From Bacillota bacterium (GTDB lineage Bacteria; Bacillota; Clostridia; Lachnospirales; Lachnospiraceae), in contig JAEWIZ010000027.1 of the NCBI GenBank assembly GCA_023386815.1, positions 62,001 through 126,000 on the forward strand: a DNA stretch of 64,000 nt, read 5' to 3'. The position numbers were made by a program, and so were the translations under genes. Positions 33,120-43,580 of this stretch are shown piece after piece (the first letter of the stretch is position 1; each line of letters opens with the position of its first letter). The notes under the pieces were generated by a model. The model searched no databases. It worked only from the letters and a program-made list of their open reading frames with translations, and was not told the DNA's origin.

Positions 33120-35118
33120 AAATAATTGTTGTGTTCCATATGGTTGTATCATATGCATTATTAGCCCCCTCGTCCACCCGGAAAGATATGATATCCCCGG
33201 TTGAAACTGTTGTCATAAAATTATGGTTTACTCCTGTATTATTATTGTAAGCTATATTCAGCCAATTAAGAGGCCAAATCATAGTACCATTTTTCCATAT
33301 ACTTACATTCACTCCATCACCGCCGCCAATATCATATTTCTTTACTGTTCCTACGATATTTATTGTTCCGCTGCGGGTTGCCTTCCACTCCAGCATCGTT
33401 TGATCGTTATCCGGGTGGAGATAGAGATTATTTGCGTAAACCCAGATAGCATCATAAGAATTTCGTCCTCTCCAATGTCCAGACTGGTCTGGATTCCAGC
33501 TCATATCAAAGGTACCAACCCCTCCGGTCCAGGTACGGTAATACCACCCATTTCCTCCTTGGCTTGTAGAGAACTCCTTTGCTGCCTGATGGACATTCGT
33601 ACCAAAGGGTCCATCTGCCGTTGCTATCGTAACTGCACCATTTATAAGCTTTAGATTATTCACAAAGCTATTCACTTCAAAATGACTATCTTGGAAAGAG
33701 GAAACTTTCTGACCGTTGATTATTATATTCTCAAAGGTGACGCCTGAAATGTTATGGGCACTATCCTTTCCATATATCCGAATTTCATTACTTCCTCCAG
33801 AATAGGATGTTATATTTTTAAACGTTATATTAGTCATATTACCTGTCCAGCTCCAATTTCCCTGCAAGGAGCCAAACCAGAAATCCTCACTCATATCTAC
33901 TCCAATTAATCTCTTCCCCTGCTCCACCCGGATATCTTCAAAGGTGATATTTCTCATAGGAGTAGCATTTAAGGCACAGATATTAATTGCTCCTCGTTCT
34001 TTAAAAAAGTCCGGATAATTATAATCATCAAAATTATATAGGATATCAATATTCTTAAAGGTGATACCGTCATAATAGGCGGCAACGGTTTCCGCTCCAA
34101 CCCCTAAGGCGTTATTGGCATCACTCCAGACCTGCAGGTTCTGAATCCTTATATTATAGTTTGGAAGGGCATTTGCCGGATTTTCTGAAGAGTCATAGCC
34201 GCTGTTTCCAGTCCCCTTAATTGCTATGCTATCATCACAGGAACGCAAGAACATTCCATCAAATAGCACATCGTGGCTGTTGGCAATATCAAAGCCATCG
34301 GAGCTGGCATAGCGGGGATTGATTATCTTCGTATCCTCTACCGTGATATTTCCGCATTTCCACATAAATGCGCTCCAGGAACCTGCGTCTCTTGATATAA
34401 TGATATCCTTGATCGTGACATAATTACTGTTTTTGATTGCAAGCGCTACGCTGTCATAGCCGTCATTCGTTGTAAAGTCATTTAATAGCATCCCTTTGCC
34501 GCAAATCGTGACATTTGAAGCACCGGATACTAGAACACGTCCTCTTACCACTGCACCTCCTGCCAGATATAAGGTCTTACCGGAAGGGATGACTAGCGGA
34601 GCTTGATTGGAGTAATCGTAGTAACCGGGTGCAAAATAAATGACATTGCTGTTGTTGACATCAGGTACATTCGTTTCCGGAGCTTGTGCAAATAAGTGAA
34701 GGGTTCTGCCCTGGAAATTTTCATCCAGCAAAATCGTAACATTCTGCGGTTCCTCAAGTTCAAAGGTAATAGAATTACCAGAAGTTTGGCAAGCAACTCC
34801 GGAGGAGCGTGGCAGAATTCTGGCTGAGCCAAAGGAGAAATTCGTTGTCACAGTTACTGTTACCGAGCCGGTAAAATCAAAAGCAGCAAATGAGATTCCT
34901 TTACCCCAGGCATTATTACCGCTATCATAAACACTCACACTAATACCATTTACCAAAACATTAAAATCAGAAGACACATAACTAGCTGGCATCCCCGCCG
35001 GCTTATCATAAGCGGTGAATGCTCCAGTCGTCTCCTCGGCAAATACGTCCGTTCCTCGTAGGATGATGCCCCCAAAAAGAAGCACCAATAACAGAATAAG
35101 TTTTTGCTTTCCTCTCAT
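33112..35118 (-). CDS. Secreted GH28-type pectinase with C-terminal beta module
   Basis: About 668 residues. Signal peptide (GKQKLILLLVLLFGGII, cleavage near VFAEE), an N-terminal beta domain (to about 150), a right-handed parallel beta-helix (about 155-505) with GH28 signatures SSDGFDI, SCDDSIAIKG and NALGVGAET (the canonical GHG is GVG; no RIK was found), and a C-terminal module (about 535-668) resembling a carbohydrate-binding beta-sandwich. Would cut polygalacturonate or a related chain outside the cell. Start at ATG 35118 with GGAGG four bases upstream; a TTG at 35139 precedes it in frame. Confidence 0.85.
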   Translation of the reverse strand: MRGKQKLILLLVLLFGGIILRGTDVFAEETTGAFTAYDKPAGMPASYVSSDFNVLVNGISVSVYDSGNNAWGKGISFAAFDFTGSVTVTVTTNFSFGSARILPRSSGVACQTSGNSITFELEEPQNVTILLDENFQGRTLHLFAQAPETNVPDVNNSNVIYFAPGYYDYSNQAPLVIPSGKTLYLAGGAVVRGRVLVSGASNVTICGKGMLLNDFTTNDGYDSVALAIKNSNYVTIKDIIISRDAGSWSAFMWKCGNITVEDTKIINPRYASSDGFDIANSHDVLFDGMFLRSCDDSIAIKGTGNSGYDSSENPANALPNYNIRIQNLQVWSDANNALGVGAETVAAYYDGITFKNIDILYNFDDYNYPDFFKERGAINICALNATPMRNITFEDIRVEQGKRLIGVDMSEDFWFGSLQGNWSWTGNMTNITFKNITSYSGGSNEIRIYGKDSAHNISGVTFENIIINGQKVSSFQDSHFEVNSFVNNLKLINGAVTIATADGPFGTNVHQAAKEFSTSQGGNGWYYRTWTGGVGTFDMSWNPDQSGHWRGRNSYDAIWVYANNLYLHPDNDQTMLEWKATRSGTINIVGTVKKYDIGGGDGVNVSIWKNGTMIWPLNWLNIAYNNNTGVNHNFMTTVSTGDIISFRVDEGANNAYDTTIWNTTIIYE

Positions 35119-35262
35119 ACATCCTCCATTTCTGCGCAAGTTTTTGGCGCACTTAATTCCTGTTCAGGCCGCCCATTCAGCCCATAACTTCCAGATTCTC
35201 TAGTCCATTCAGCTCCTATCTCCGACTGTCAGAAAGTATAAATGAGAATCCCTAATCACAAT

Positions 35263-36687
35263 TTACAACTTTGAGTGAAAATCTACATATTGGTTTTTTA
35301 CAATATATTGATCTACGTTAACCTCCCTTCCCTTTTCATATGATCTAATACCGGTGAAATGCAATCCCCGTATCCTATGTTCGTTATCATAGCCTTCCAG
35401 ATAGATCATGGAGTTCTCAGGGATATCGATATCCTCAAAGGTGATATTTTCAATATGCCCCGCATCAATATCCGTTGACCAGATATCCTTCATTATCATG
35501 CAGTTAATTACATAGTTATTCTCCTGTCGGATACTGATCTTTCGAAATGTGACCTTATGAATTGTGGCACTGTCCGATATTACAATACAGAGTGCACCAA
35601 CCTCTCTGGTCCAATCCGCCGCACCGCATAATACTTGACAGTTCTCAAATAAAATATCCCTTATCTCATAACGGGTTTCACCTGCAATCCCAAAAGCACG
35701 CACCTTATCATTCCAGGCAGTACAGTTGCTTACATGAATATCCGAGCAGCCGAACCTCTTGTTTAACCCCATACTTTTCACACAGATAGCATCATCTCCG
35801 GTACGAAGGAAGCAGTTCCTTATGGATACCTCTGTACAATCTACCAAATTAATACCGTCGCTGTTCTCCCGGTACCCCAGAATTTTAACCTTGTCCACAG
35901 TAACCTGAGCACAGCCGAAGAAAGGCATTGTCCAATGGGCTGCACCGATTAATGTGATTCCAGATACTGATATGTTACTGCAATTAGAAAAAACAATACT
36001 CCTGCGATCATGCCAATCAAGACTTGATGTATCAATAATCCCTTTGCCACATATCCTTATGTTCTTTTTATCCTGTGCAAAGATAAAATCGTAATAGTTT
36101 TTCTTTCCAGCCCAATCCGACTCAATTAAATATGGATCCCCTTCTTTTGGAGCCTTTGCTTTTAATATGGCTCCCGGAGCTAAGTACAGGGTTTGATTAT
36201 CCTGCAGTTCGATGTAATCGATCTGGTGAATACCGGGTGCAAACCAAAGTACCTTCGAATCCTCAGAATCAGGTATCTCTTCCTCGAAAGAGAAGAATAG
36301 CGCAAGAGGACTGCGTGAACTATGATTTGCCTCAATTACTATATTACAGGCTTTTTCAGCCATAAAACTGATACGATTTCCCTTTACCTTGAAAGGAATT
36401 CCTAGCTCTCTTGGCAGTATTTCCACTTCCCTTAAGGGACCTTCATATTCAACATCAATACAAAGGGGGGCAATGTCAAGGTCTATCATCGCAAAACTTT
36501 GGGGTCCCATATGTGTGACAGGTGTACTATAAGTTATTATTTCCTTTCCGTCCACGAAGGTCTTCCATTCGGAGGATAATACAAGCCCCACCTCTTGTGC
36601 CTTTTTTGCTTCCACCCCCTGTCTCAGGAACAGGTTCTTATCCTTGGCAAAACAGATATTTTCATTATTTTCTGGATATATCAGCAT
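35263..36687 (-). CDS. Cytoplasmic GH28 exo-type pectinase
   Basis: 474 residues, no signal peptide. N-terminal beta domain (to about 140), then the beta-helix with NSDGINLV (first Asp), RTGDDAICVKS (Asp pair) and RAFGIAGET at the third site. Probably removes terminal galacturonic acid from oligomers after import. Four bases separate its start from the permease stop upstream, so it belongs to the transport operon. The absence of a signal peptide contrasts with the next GH28 and suggests division of labour inside and outside the cell. Confidence 0.87.
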   Translation of the reverse strand: MLIYPENNENICFAKDKNLFLRQGVEAKKAQEVGLVLSSEWKTFVDGKEIITYSTPVTHMGPQSFAMIDLDIAPLCIDVEYEGPLREVEILPRELGIPFKVKGNRISFMAEKACNIVIEANHSSRSPLALFFSFEEEIPDSEDSKVLWFAPGIHQIDYIELQDNQTLYLAPGAILKAKAPKEGDPYLIESDWAGKKNYYDFIFAQDKKNIRICGKGIIDTSSLDWHDRRSIVFSNCSNISVSGITLIGAAHWTMPFFGCAQVTVDKVKILGYRENSDGINLVDCTEVSIRNCFLRTGDDAICVKSMGLNKRFGCSDIHVSNCTAWNDKVRAFGIAGETRYEIRDILFENCQVLCGAADWTREVGALCIVISDSATIHKVTFRKISIRQENNYVINCMIMKDIWSTDIDAGHIENITFEDIDIPENSMIYLEGYDNEHRIRGLHFTGIRSYEKGREVNVDQYIVKNQYVDFHSKL

Positions 36688-36691
36688 ATTC

Positions 36692-37504
36692 TTACCCCTT
36701 TACTGCTCCGGATGTCATACCGGACATAATATGTCGTTGTGCGCTGAAATATACGATAATAACCGGCAACGAAACAGCCACTACATCAGCGAATACCAAG
36801 TTCCAGTCAGAACTATGGGTACTAAAGAAATTATAAATCGTAAGTGTCAATGTATAATTCTTGGGACTGTTTAAGAAATAAATTGTTGTCCCAAAATCAT
36901 TCCATATGTTCATAAAGTTCAGTATAAATAATGTTATGGTCATTGGCTTTAACAGTGGGAAAATCACTCTAAACAGTAGTTGTAAAGAACTACACCCATC
37001 CATAATAGCCGCTTCATCAATACTGATAGGAATACTCTTTAAAAAGCCCATGTACATGAATACTCCAAGGGGAATATTCGCTGCAGTCAGTACTACCGCA
37101 GCCCCCAGAAAGGATCTCACATTTAATAAATTACAGATCATATACGTTGGTATGATCTGTCCGGGAAGAATTAACCCGATAATAAAAAAGGTTTTGAGAC
37201 GATCCATAGCTTTCGTTCCTCGCCGCTGAAGAACAAAAGAGGCAAGGGCTGTCATTAGTATGATTAACACAACGGATAGCATAGTAACGAAAAGGCTGTT
37301 GCCAAAAGCCTTTAATAGTCCGGTTTGTAAAACCTGTGCATAATTGTCTGCAATGTTCCAATCCGTAGGCAGCGTGATTGCCATCTCTGCTGCTTCCTTC
37401 TTCGTTTTAAAGGAGTTTAATAAAATCGCCACAAAGGGAAGTATCACTAGCAGGCTCAACAGCAGAGACAGCAGAGTGCGAAGATAAGAGGTTATCTTTT
37501 TCAT
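36692..37504 (-). CDS. Sugar ABC permease, MalG type (pectin locus)
   Basis: 270 residues, six membrane helices, EAA loop ISIDEAAIMDGCSSLQLLFR (about 158-177), FPLLKPMT after it. Partner of the permease directly upstream; its start overlaps that gene's stop by one base. The closing SGAVKG is common in this permease type. Confidence 0.93.
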   Translation of the reverse strand: MKKITSYLRTLLSLLLSLLVILPFVAILLNSFKTKKEAAEMAITLPTDWNIADNYAQVLQTGLLKAFGNSLFVTMLSVVLIILMTALASFVLQRRGTKAMDRLKTFFIIGLILPGQIIPTYMICNLLNVRSFLGAAVVLTAANIPLGVFMYMGFLKSIPISIDEAAIMDGCSSLQLLFRVIFPLLKPMTITLFILNFMNIWNDFGTTIYFLNSPKNYTLTLTIYNFFSTHSSDWNLVFADVVAVSLPVIIVYFSAQRHIMSGMTSGAVKG

Positions 37505-38442
37505 TACATTTCTACCTCCTTATTCGTAAAAAACTTGTAGGTGGGTAAAACGATAACGAGGACACAGATACATAAAATGATGCTGGCAGCACAACCCTCT
37601 CCATATCTTCCACTGCTAAAGGACGAATAAATGAGTGTACCAAATACTGCTGTAGCAGATCCGGGACCTCCTTTCGTCAGTGACTGTATGATATCAAAGA
37701 CCTTTAATCCCCCCACCATATTCACAATCAAGGCATTCGTAAATGCCGGCATCATAAGGGGAAAGGTGATGTGGAAAAACTTCTGAAAGCCCGATGCTCC
37801 ATCTAGTTCAGCCGCTTCATAATAAGTATCGTCGATTGCCTGTAATCCTGCTAATAGAATTACCATGGTAAATCCGGACCACTTCCATATCTCTACAAAG
37901 GCACAGGAAAAGATAGCAATTGCCGGATTTGTCAGCCAGTTTTGTGTCAGCAGATCCATTCCGATAAGCTTTAGAAACTTGTTTATCAATCCCTCCGACG
38001 GATGCATCATTGCCCGAAATACCAGTCCAACCGCCACATTATTAAGCACTGCTGGAAGGAAAAATACAGTTCTAATATACCTTGAACCATGGAATTTCTT
38101 ATTTACAAAGACCGCAAGTGCCAGTCCGAAACCAACCTTTCCTATGGTTGTGACAAGCGCAAAAATCAGGGTGTTTCTAATTGCTATGTTAAGATACCGA
38201 TCGGTTAGTACATTCACATAATTGGTCAGTCCGGCAAAGGTTATTGCTGAGATCCTGAAGGTTCTGACATTAAAAAATGATAGCAATAATCCGGTAATTG
38301 ACGGTAGGATAAAGAAAAAGATATATATGAAAAGAGCTGGCATCAAAAGATAGAGTACATAGGTTTTCTTATAGACTGCTCTGTTTGTTTTCGTACTTTC
38401 TTTATAAGGAGCGTTCCCTTGCTTTGTTTTTTGTTTTAACAT
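37504..38442 (-). CDS. Sugar ABC permease, MalF type (pectin locus)
   Basis: 312 residues; a basic cytoplasmic N-terminus (about 1-28), then six membrane helices and the EAA loop YYEAAELDGASGFQKFFHIT (about 205-224). Forms the import channel with the next permease. No ATPase gene in the locus, as in the first sugar cluster. Confidence 0.93.
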   Translation of the reverse strand: MLKQKTKQGNAPYKESTKTNRAVYKKTYVLYLLMPALFIYIFFFILPSITGLLLSFFNVRTFRISAITFAGLTNYVNVLTDRYLNIAIRNTLIFALVTTIGKVGFGLALAVFVNKKFHGSRYIRTVFFLPAVLNNVAVGLVFRAMMHPSEGLINKFLKLIGMDLLTQNWLTNPAIAIFSCAFVEIWKWSGFTMVILLAGLQAIDDTYYEAAELDGASGFQKFFHITFPLMMPAFTNALIVNMVGGLKVFDIIQSLTKGGPGSATAVFGTLIYSSFSSGRYGEGCAASIILCICVLVIVLPTYKFFTNKEVEM

Positions 38443-38484
38443 ATAATTACCTCAGCTTTATGTATTAAAAATAGGCGTGTTGTA

Positions 38485-38514
38485 ATAACGGGGTGATTAA
38501 AATCACCCCATTAT
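38485..38514. other. Intercistronic hairpin between binding protein and permease genes
   Basis: GGGGTGATT, AA, AATCACCCC: nine perfect pairs, extended by ATAA/TTAT after one mismatch. No U-tract on the minus strand, so it is probably an mRNA-stabilising or processing hairpin that protects the binding-protein message. Confidence 0.6.
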
Positions 38515-38568
38515 CACTTATCGTTCTCCATATGTAAGTATATTTATTTCAGCTTTCTCTACAGAAAA

Positions 38569-39933
38569 TCATTTCCAGTTAGCATCTTCAGCAGCTTTTG
38601 CATTTTTAGCAGTATCACTATCCAGCAGTTCAATTACTTCCTCCAAAGACATACCTCCAGCTAAATAATCCTGAACGTGGATATGATAATCTCCATAACC
38701 ATATAAGTTACCATTTTGCCATACTTCCATGCTCTCTCCCTTACTCATTGCTTCATATAAGGTCTGATAAGCATCAGAAAGATCGCATTTCACTTCTTTG
38801 TTTAAATATATTCCGGGCTGAGCATCTGCGTAAATCTGCTGTGCTTCCTTGGAAGCAAGGAAGTTCAGAGCCTTCTGACCTGCCTCTTTATTGCTGCAAG
38901 ACTCGGTCATACCAATTGCACCCGGCATAGAGGAGCAGGTATAATTTGTTCCGTCGACTAACGGTAATACAAAGGAACCAATCTGATCAGCGGCTTCCGG
39001 ATACTTGCTGGCAATTTCATCATAAATCCAAGTGCCATTCACATGCATACCTGCAGTTCCTTCTGCAAGAGCTGTCTGTGCCATATCATAGGTATCGGAA
39101 AGATAAGTTTCATTCACATATCCAAGCTCAACCATTTCCTTTGATTTCTCAATTGCTCCAGCAAAATTCGTAGCGTCGGAATAGTGTCTTTTATTTGTGT
39201 TCATTTCATTCCAGAACTCACGATAGCTTAATCCGCTATCCACAACATCCTGATTAAAGCCAAAATGAGTAAAGCACTGCAAGGTCCAGGTATCAGCGCC
39301 TGCATAATAGAGCGGGGTCACACCGGAGGCTTTTATTTTATCGCAGGCATCAAGAAACTCTTGCCAGGTAGCAGGTGTTTTATCAATACCAGCATTTGCA
39401 AAAACAGATTTATTGTAGAAAACACCTACAAGACTCGTGCTGTCAATCGGTATGCCATAAAGTTTGCCATCCCAGATAAATCCGCCTTGTTCCAGCATAC
39501 TCTGGTCATACTCAGACATATCAACATTCTCCAGAACCTGCATTTGATCCAGTACTCCTGCCACATTGTTCAGCCATTTTGCACCATAGGATTGTAGTAG
39601 ATCCGGCAGATCGCCTGTTGCAAATTTAGCTTTCAGCAATTCTTCACCTTCACCGCCTCCTGCAATCATCTGAATGTCCAGACGAAAGCCAAGTGTCTCT
39701 GCGTTCTCATCGATATAAGCATCTAATGCTTCCCAACCGGATTTGTACCAGTCTGTGAAGGTTAGCATCGTAAGTGTTGGAATTTCCGTTTCACTGCTGC
39801 TTTGACCTGAATCACTTGTGGTTGTTTCCCCCTCCTGTTTCACATTATCGCTGCTTACTTTCTTTTCCGTACTGCATGCTACCATACTGACGGTTATAAG
39901 CATGACAAGGAATAAGGCAATTATTTTTTTCAT
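38569..39933 (-). CDS. Sugar-binding lipoprotein (pectin locus)
   Basis: 454 residues, extracellular solute-binding protein family 1. Signal peptide with lipobox MVAC (Cys near 20), Ser/Glu/Thr-rich linker, two-lobe fold (FATGDLPDLLQSYG, YNKSVFANAGIDKTPATWQEF). Captures oligosaccharide for the two permeases. AGGAGG precedes ATG. On the minus strand TATAAT about 35 bp upstream is a probable -10 element. Lies 86 bp after the response regulator stop. Confidence 0.93.
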   Translation of the reverse strand: MKKIIALFLVMLITVSMVACSTEKKVSSDNVKQEGETTTSDSGQSSSETEIPTLTMLTFTDWYKSGWEALDAYIDENAETLGFRLDIQMIAGGGEGEELLKAKFATGDLPDLLQSYGAKWLNNVAGVLDQMQVLENVDMSEYDQSMLEQGGFIWDGKLYGIPIDSTSLVGVFYNKSVFANAGIDKTPATWQEFLDACDKIKASGVTPLYYAGADTWTLQCFTHFGFNQDVVDSGLSYREFWNEMNTNKRHYSDATNFAGAIEKSKEMVELGYVNETYLSDTYDMAQTALAEGTAGMHVNGTWIYDEIASKYPEAADQIGSFVLPLVDGTNYTCSSMPGAIGMTESCSNKEAGQKALNFLASKEAQQIYADAQPGIYLNKEVKCDLSDAYQTLYEAMSKGESMEVWQNGNLYGYGDYHIHVQDYLAGGMSLEEVIELLDSDTAKNAKAAEDANWK

Positions 39934-40019
39934 TTACTTTCCTCCTGTTTCTTTATTGTAAGAATATTATACAAATGATTCGAGGACTAAAAACTGTAAT
40001 TTTTCAATCTAAAATTGAA

Positions 40020-41633
40020 CTATTTTATTCTTTTTTCCTTCCTGAACTCCTTCGGAGTCACACCTTCTGCCTTTTTAAATACCTTTGAAAAATATGCATC
40101 GTCATTGAAGCCGCTCAAACGGGCTACCATTTTATTACTGAAGTTATTCTGCTTCAGCAATATTTTGGCTTTTTCCAATCGATAATGATTCAAATATTCC
40201 ATAAAACCTATCTGCAGGTTTTCTTTGAATAGCTTACTAAGGTAAACCGGGCTGATTCCTATATGGTCTGCCACCATCGTCTGTGAGATATTCTCTGCAT
40301 AATGTCTATGAATGAAGCTGATTGCCTCCGATACATAATCAGAGGTTGGTATTTGGGGCTTTAATCCTCCCATCTCCAGCACTCTTTCATAGAGCATAAT
40401 GAACCACTCCTTCGCATCACTTATCGATGTGAACTCATTAAATTTTTCCTGGGGTGTTTTCTTATCCGCATAGATATGATTAATATCAATATACCTTTCT
40501 TTACAGCTTCTGTTTAATACCCCCAGAAGATCAATAAATACAATTTGGGATTCTGTTAGTGAAGGACTCCATCTGCACAACTCTTTAAACACATCCTGCA
40601 CGATATCCATAGCTGCCTTTCTATTATTCGAACGGATATATGCCATTAAGCTTCTTTCTCTTTCGGAATCAAAAACAGCCAGGACATCAAAAGGCTTATC
40701 CGCTGCCAAATCATCCTTTTCCATCCCCTTATAATACCTGTTACGGTATTTTTCCTCTGCGGCAAGATACGATTTTTTTATATCCGTAATATTTGCTACT
40801 ACACAGCCCTGATAAAAGTGTGACTTTATATTTAAATATTTTTGTGTACATACCGATATTCTGCTTAATACCTCAAAGCATCGTTCCTGCCTCATATTTT
40901 CACTATAAATGGATGCATAGGAAAGCAATATAATATACTTATCCTCTGTTACGTGACAGCAAATACCACTATGAGTATCTTGTAATATCTCATCAACAAT
41001 ATTTATAATTGAATTTTCCAGTAAATAGGCATCCTGCTCCCTGTTGTGCTCATGTTGTACCGTCATAATAACGGTTACCAGATTATGTTCCGAAATGGGC
41101 AGACCCAAAACTGCAATACGGGACTTAATTTCTTCCAGCTGAAGATAGAAGCCTGCAATCAGACTAAGAATGAAATCCCGCTTTAAGGCCGCCAAACTAT
41201 AGCCCTTTGTAAGCTCCTTTGAAAGCTTAGGATTTGAATTCTCATTTATTATGTCAATCGCTCTATTTATGGTGGTAGCTAATACATCCACCGATAATTT
41301 GTGTTTTAGGATATAATCTATCGCACCGTTTTTTAAAGCCTCTCTTACATAATCATAATCATCATAATTGCTGAGCATAATGAACTTGATGGAGGGTAGG
41401 AATTGATTCGCATAACGTTGTAATTCAATTCCGTTTGTCTTAGGCATTTGTATATCAGATATAATAATATCCGGCACTACGAATTCCAACAGGCTCATTG
41501 CCTCAGCTCCGTCGCCTGCTTCCGCAACCACTTCCAAAGACTCAAGCTCCATCCTGCCGGTCAATTCCTTCAGCATTAACTTGATATTTGATCGGACAAG
41601 AAAATCATCATCTGCAATCATTATTTTAATCAT
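40020..41633 (-). CDS. AraC-type response regulator of the pectin locus
   Basis: About 537 residues. Receiver domain (1-125) with acidic pair ADDD, phosphoacceptor in IIISDIQMP, Lys in YILKHK; a long middle (about 130-430); AraC double helix-turn-helix at the end (YAENISQTMVADHIGISPVYLSKLF and SGFNDDAYFSKVFKKAEGVTPKEF). Start at ATG 41633, which overlaps the kinase stop by eight bases with GAGG upstream, so the two are coupled. Likely activates the binding-protein and pectinase operon. Confidence 0.93.
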   Translation of the reverse strand: MIKIMIADDDFLVRSNIKLMLKELTGRMELESLEVVAEAGDGAEAMSLLEFVVPDIIISDIQMPKTNGIELQRYANQFLPSIKFIMLSNYDDYDYVREALKNGAIDYILKHKLSVDVLATTINRAIDIINENSNPKLSKELTKGYSLAALKRDFILSLIAGFYLQLEEIKSRIAVLGLPISEHNLVTVIMTVQHEHNREQDAYLLENSIINIVDEILQDTHSGICCHVTEDKYIILLSYASIYSENMRQERCFEVLSRISVCTQKYLNIKSHFYQGCVVANITDIKKSYLAAEEKYRNRYYKGMEKDDLAADKPFDVLAVFDSERERSLMAYIRSNNRKAAMDIVQDVFKELCRWSPSLTESQIVFIDLLGVLNRSCKERYIDINHIYADKKTPQEKFNEFTSISDAKEWFIMLYERVLEMGGLKPQIPTSDYVSEAISFIHRHYAENISQTMVADHIGISPVYLSKLFKENLQIGFMEYLNHYRLEKAKILLKQNNFSNKMVARLSGFNDDAYFSKVFKKAEGVTPKEFRKEKRIK

Positions 41634-43395
41634 AGGTATCCTCACTTCCCGCTTTGATAATCGGTAATGTTATCTCAACCAGCGTAAACAACCCTGGCTC
41701 ATTAAAGATCAATAGCTCACTCTCATTTCCAAATAAAAGCTTCAATCTTGCGGATATATTAAATAGTCCGATGTGACCCGACTCAATTCCAATATAGTGG
41801 TTGTCCTTTAATAGATCCTTGTTGAAGCTCCTCCCATTATCCTTTATGGCAATCTTTATATGATCTTCTTCCTCATAAGCATTAATTTGAAGAACCCCCA
41901 TATAATCCAAGGGAGCAATGCCATGCTGCAGAGCATTTTCAACTATGGGCTGCAACATAAGTTTTGGAATAAGATACTCCTTCACCTGTTCCTCCACCGA
42001 GAAACGATAGGTTATTTTACCAGCATATCGATATTCCTGAATTTGAAGATAATTCATCAAGTAATCCATTTCTTCCGATAGACTAATAAACTTTCTGGTA
42101 TCTAAGTTCAGATGAAGAATATTTGATAATGCATTACAAACTGTTTGTATATTAGTGATGCCCTGCATGGAGGCCAGAAATTTTATTGTATTTAAGGTAT
42201 TATAAAGGAAATGGGGATTGATCTGTGTCTGCAGCATCTTTATTTCCGATTTGCGTTTCTCCATTTCTGTTATCTTAATATTATGAATCAAACCTTTCAT
42301 TCTCTTAAGCATCGCTTGTATTTGCTGATATAGTATTCCAATCTCGTCCTGGGCTCCGATCGCTACTCCTAGATCCATATGTTCACTGTCTATAGACGCG
42401 ACAGCCATGGTTAGACGCCTCAAATCCTTCGTTATAAGGTTGGTCGTTATCAATACCAGGGCAATAAATATGGCAGCATAGATACCCACCAAACCCAGCA
42501 TTTTGTTTCTTACAAGTACAAAGCCGGAAATAATGTCACTCTTTAAAACCGTTCCAACGACGGTCCAGGGAGTATAATCAGAGGAGTTATAAACCGCCAG
42601 ATATTGCTGATGACCCTCTTCAAAGAACATATAGTCATCCGTATCTTTCCTTCCACTAAGTGCCTTACCAATCGGCAAAGCCATGGAATTATCCGGTTCA
42701 TATATTACCTCACCCGTTTCGGTATCTGCTACATAAATTGTATATCCATTCATACTATTGATATTAAACATATTATCCAGCAGGGAACTCTTGATATCTG
42801 CTACGACAACTCCAATGGTCTTACCATGATGCTGCACCGGCCTTATGATAGAAAACACCTGACTGCTTTTCGGTAAACTTCTCGTATCCGTGCTATAATG
42901 AGGCGGCGAAAACATAATCTCGAAGTCCTTACTGCGCAAGTTATTATACCAGTCCTGCTCCTTTACTTCCGAAGCAGTCATCGTTATTCCAAAGGTTACA
43001 CTCCTGCCATTAAAACCGTAGATCGCCATCCCCTGGAGATATGATTTGTAGCTGCACATGCTAATCAGATAATCCTGGACCTCCCTGCGACATTGTACTA
43101 ATTTTGCTGCATCTGCGTCCTCCATACTTAAATAATCAATAACACTTCCGTTCATATTCGTTGTTACTTTATTTGAAATAAGGGCTGTTACATAGTCGAT
43201 ATCTTTTATGGTCAGCTCAAAATTATTATTTAATACCTCCATCATGGAACTGATATTACTCACTGCCGTCTCGGTAGCTTCCTCTGTGAAATTCCTATAA
43301 TAGCTATAGGTGCTGACACTACAAAACGCAAGAAATAAAACTAATGTCACCAGCAGTGTCTTTGCCAAAAAATGTTTCGAAATCCATCTAATCAT
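41626..43395 (-). CDS. YesM-type sensor histidine kinase of the pectin locus
   Basis: 589 residues. Membrane helix at about 10-29, extracellular double-Cache-like sensor (about 35-300, containing VFSIIRPVQHHGKTIGVVVADI), second helix (about 300-320), HAMP, the LQTQINPHFLYNTLN histidine box (His near 398) and HATPase with ENALQHG and KDNGRSF; the glycine-rich lid is short (HIGLFNISARL). Phosphorylates the coupled response regulator. The sensor probably detects pectin oligomers or the loaded binding protein. Confidence 0.93.
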   Translation of the reverse strand: MIRWISKHFLAKTLLVTLVLFLAFCSVSTYSYYRNFTEEATETAVSNISSMMEVLNNNFELTIKDIDYVTALISNKVTTNMNGSVIDYLSMEDADAAKLVQCRREVQDYLISMCSYKSYLQGMAIYGFNGRSVTFGITMTASEVKEQDWYNNLRSKDFEIMFSPPHYSTDTRSLPKSSQVFSIIRPVQHHGKTIGVVVADIKSSLLDNMFNINSMNGYTIYVADTETGEVIYEPDNSMALPIGKALSGRKDTDDYMFFEEGHQQYLAVYNSSDYTPWTVVGTVLKSDIISGFVLVRNKMLGLVGIYAAIFIALVLITTNLITKDLRRLTMAVASIDSEHMDLGVAIGAQDEIGILYQQIQAMLKRMKGLIHNIKITEMEKRKSEIKMLQTQINPHFLYNTLNTIKFLASMQGITNIQTVCNALSNILHLNLDTRKFISLSEEMDYLMNYLQIQEYRYAGKITYRFSVEEQVKEYLIPKLMLQPIVENALQHGIAPLDYMGVLQINAYEEEDHIKIAIKDNGRSFNKDLLKDNHYIGIESGHIGLFNISARLKLLFGNESELLIFNEPGLFTLVEITLPIIKAGSEDTYD

Positions 43396-43580
43396 AACAG
43401 GTTACCCCCTCAATCCTATGTACTGAACTATCCTTGGTGAGAATCCTCCCCTTCTATAATAACCACGATTTTTACCTTTGTATATGTAATCTTTTAAACA
43501 AAAAGTATAGATCATTCCATTACTGACGAAGCGTTTATGATTTAAAATAAAAGGAGCTAACATTTAAAGGAGGTTTTATT

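Noticed and set aside
36522..36874. Two overlapping plus-strand frames of 104 and 76 residues
   Set aside because: Shadows of the GH28 start and the permease end; both real genes have strong family motifs.
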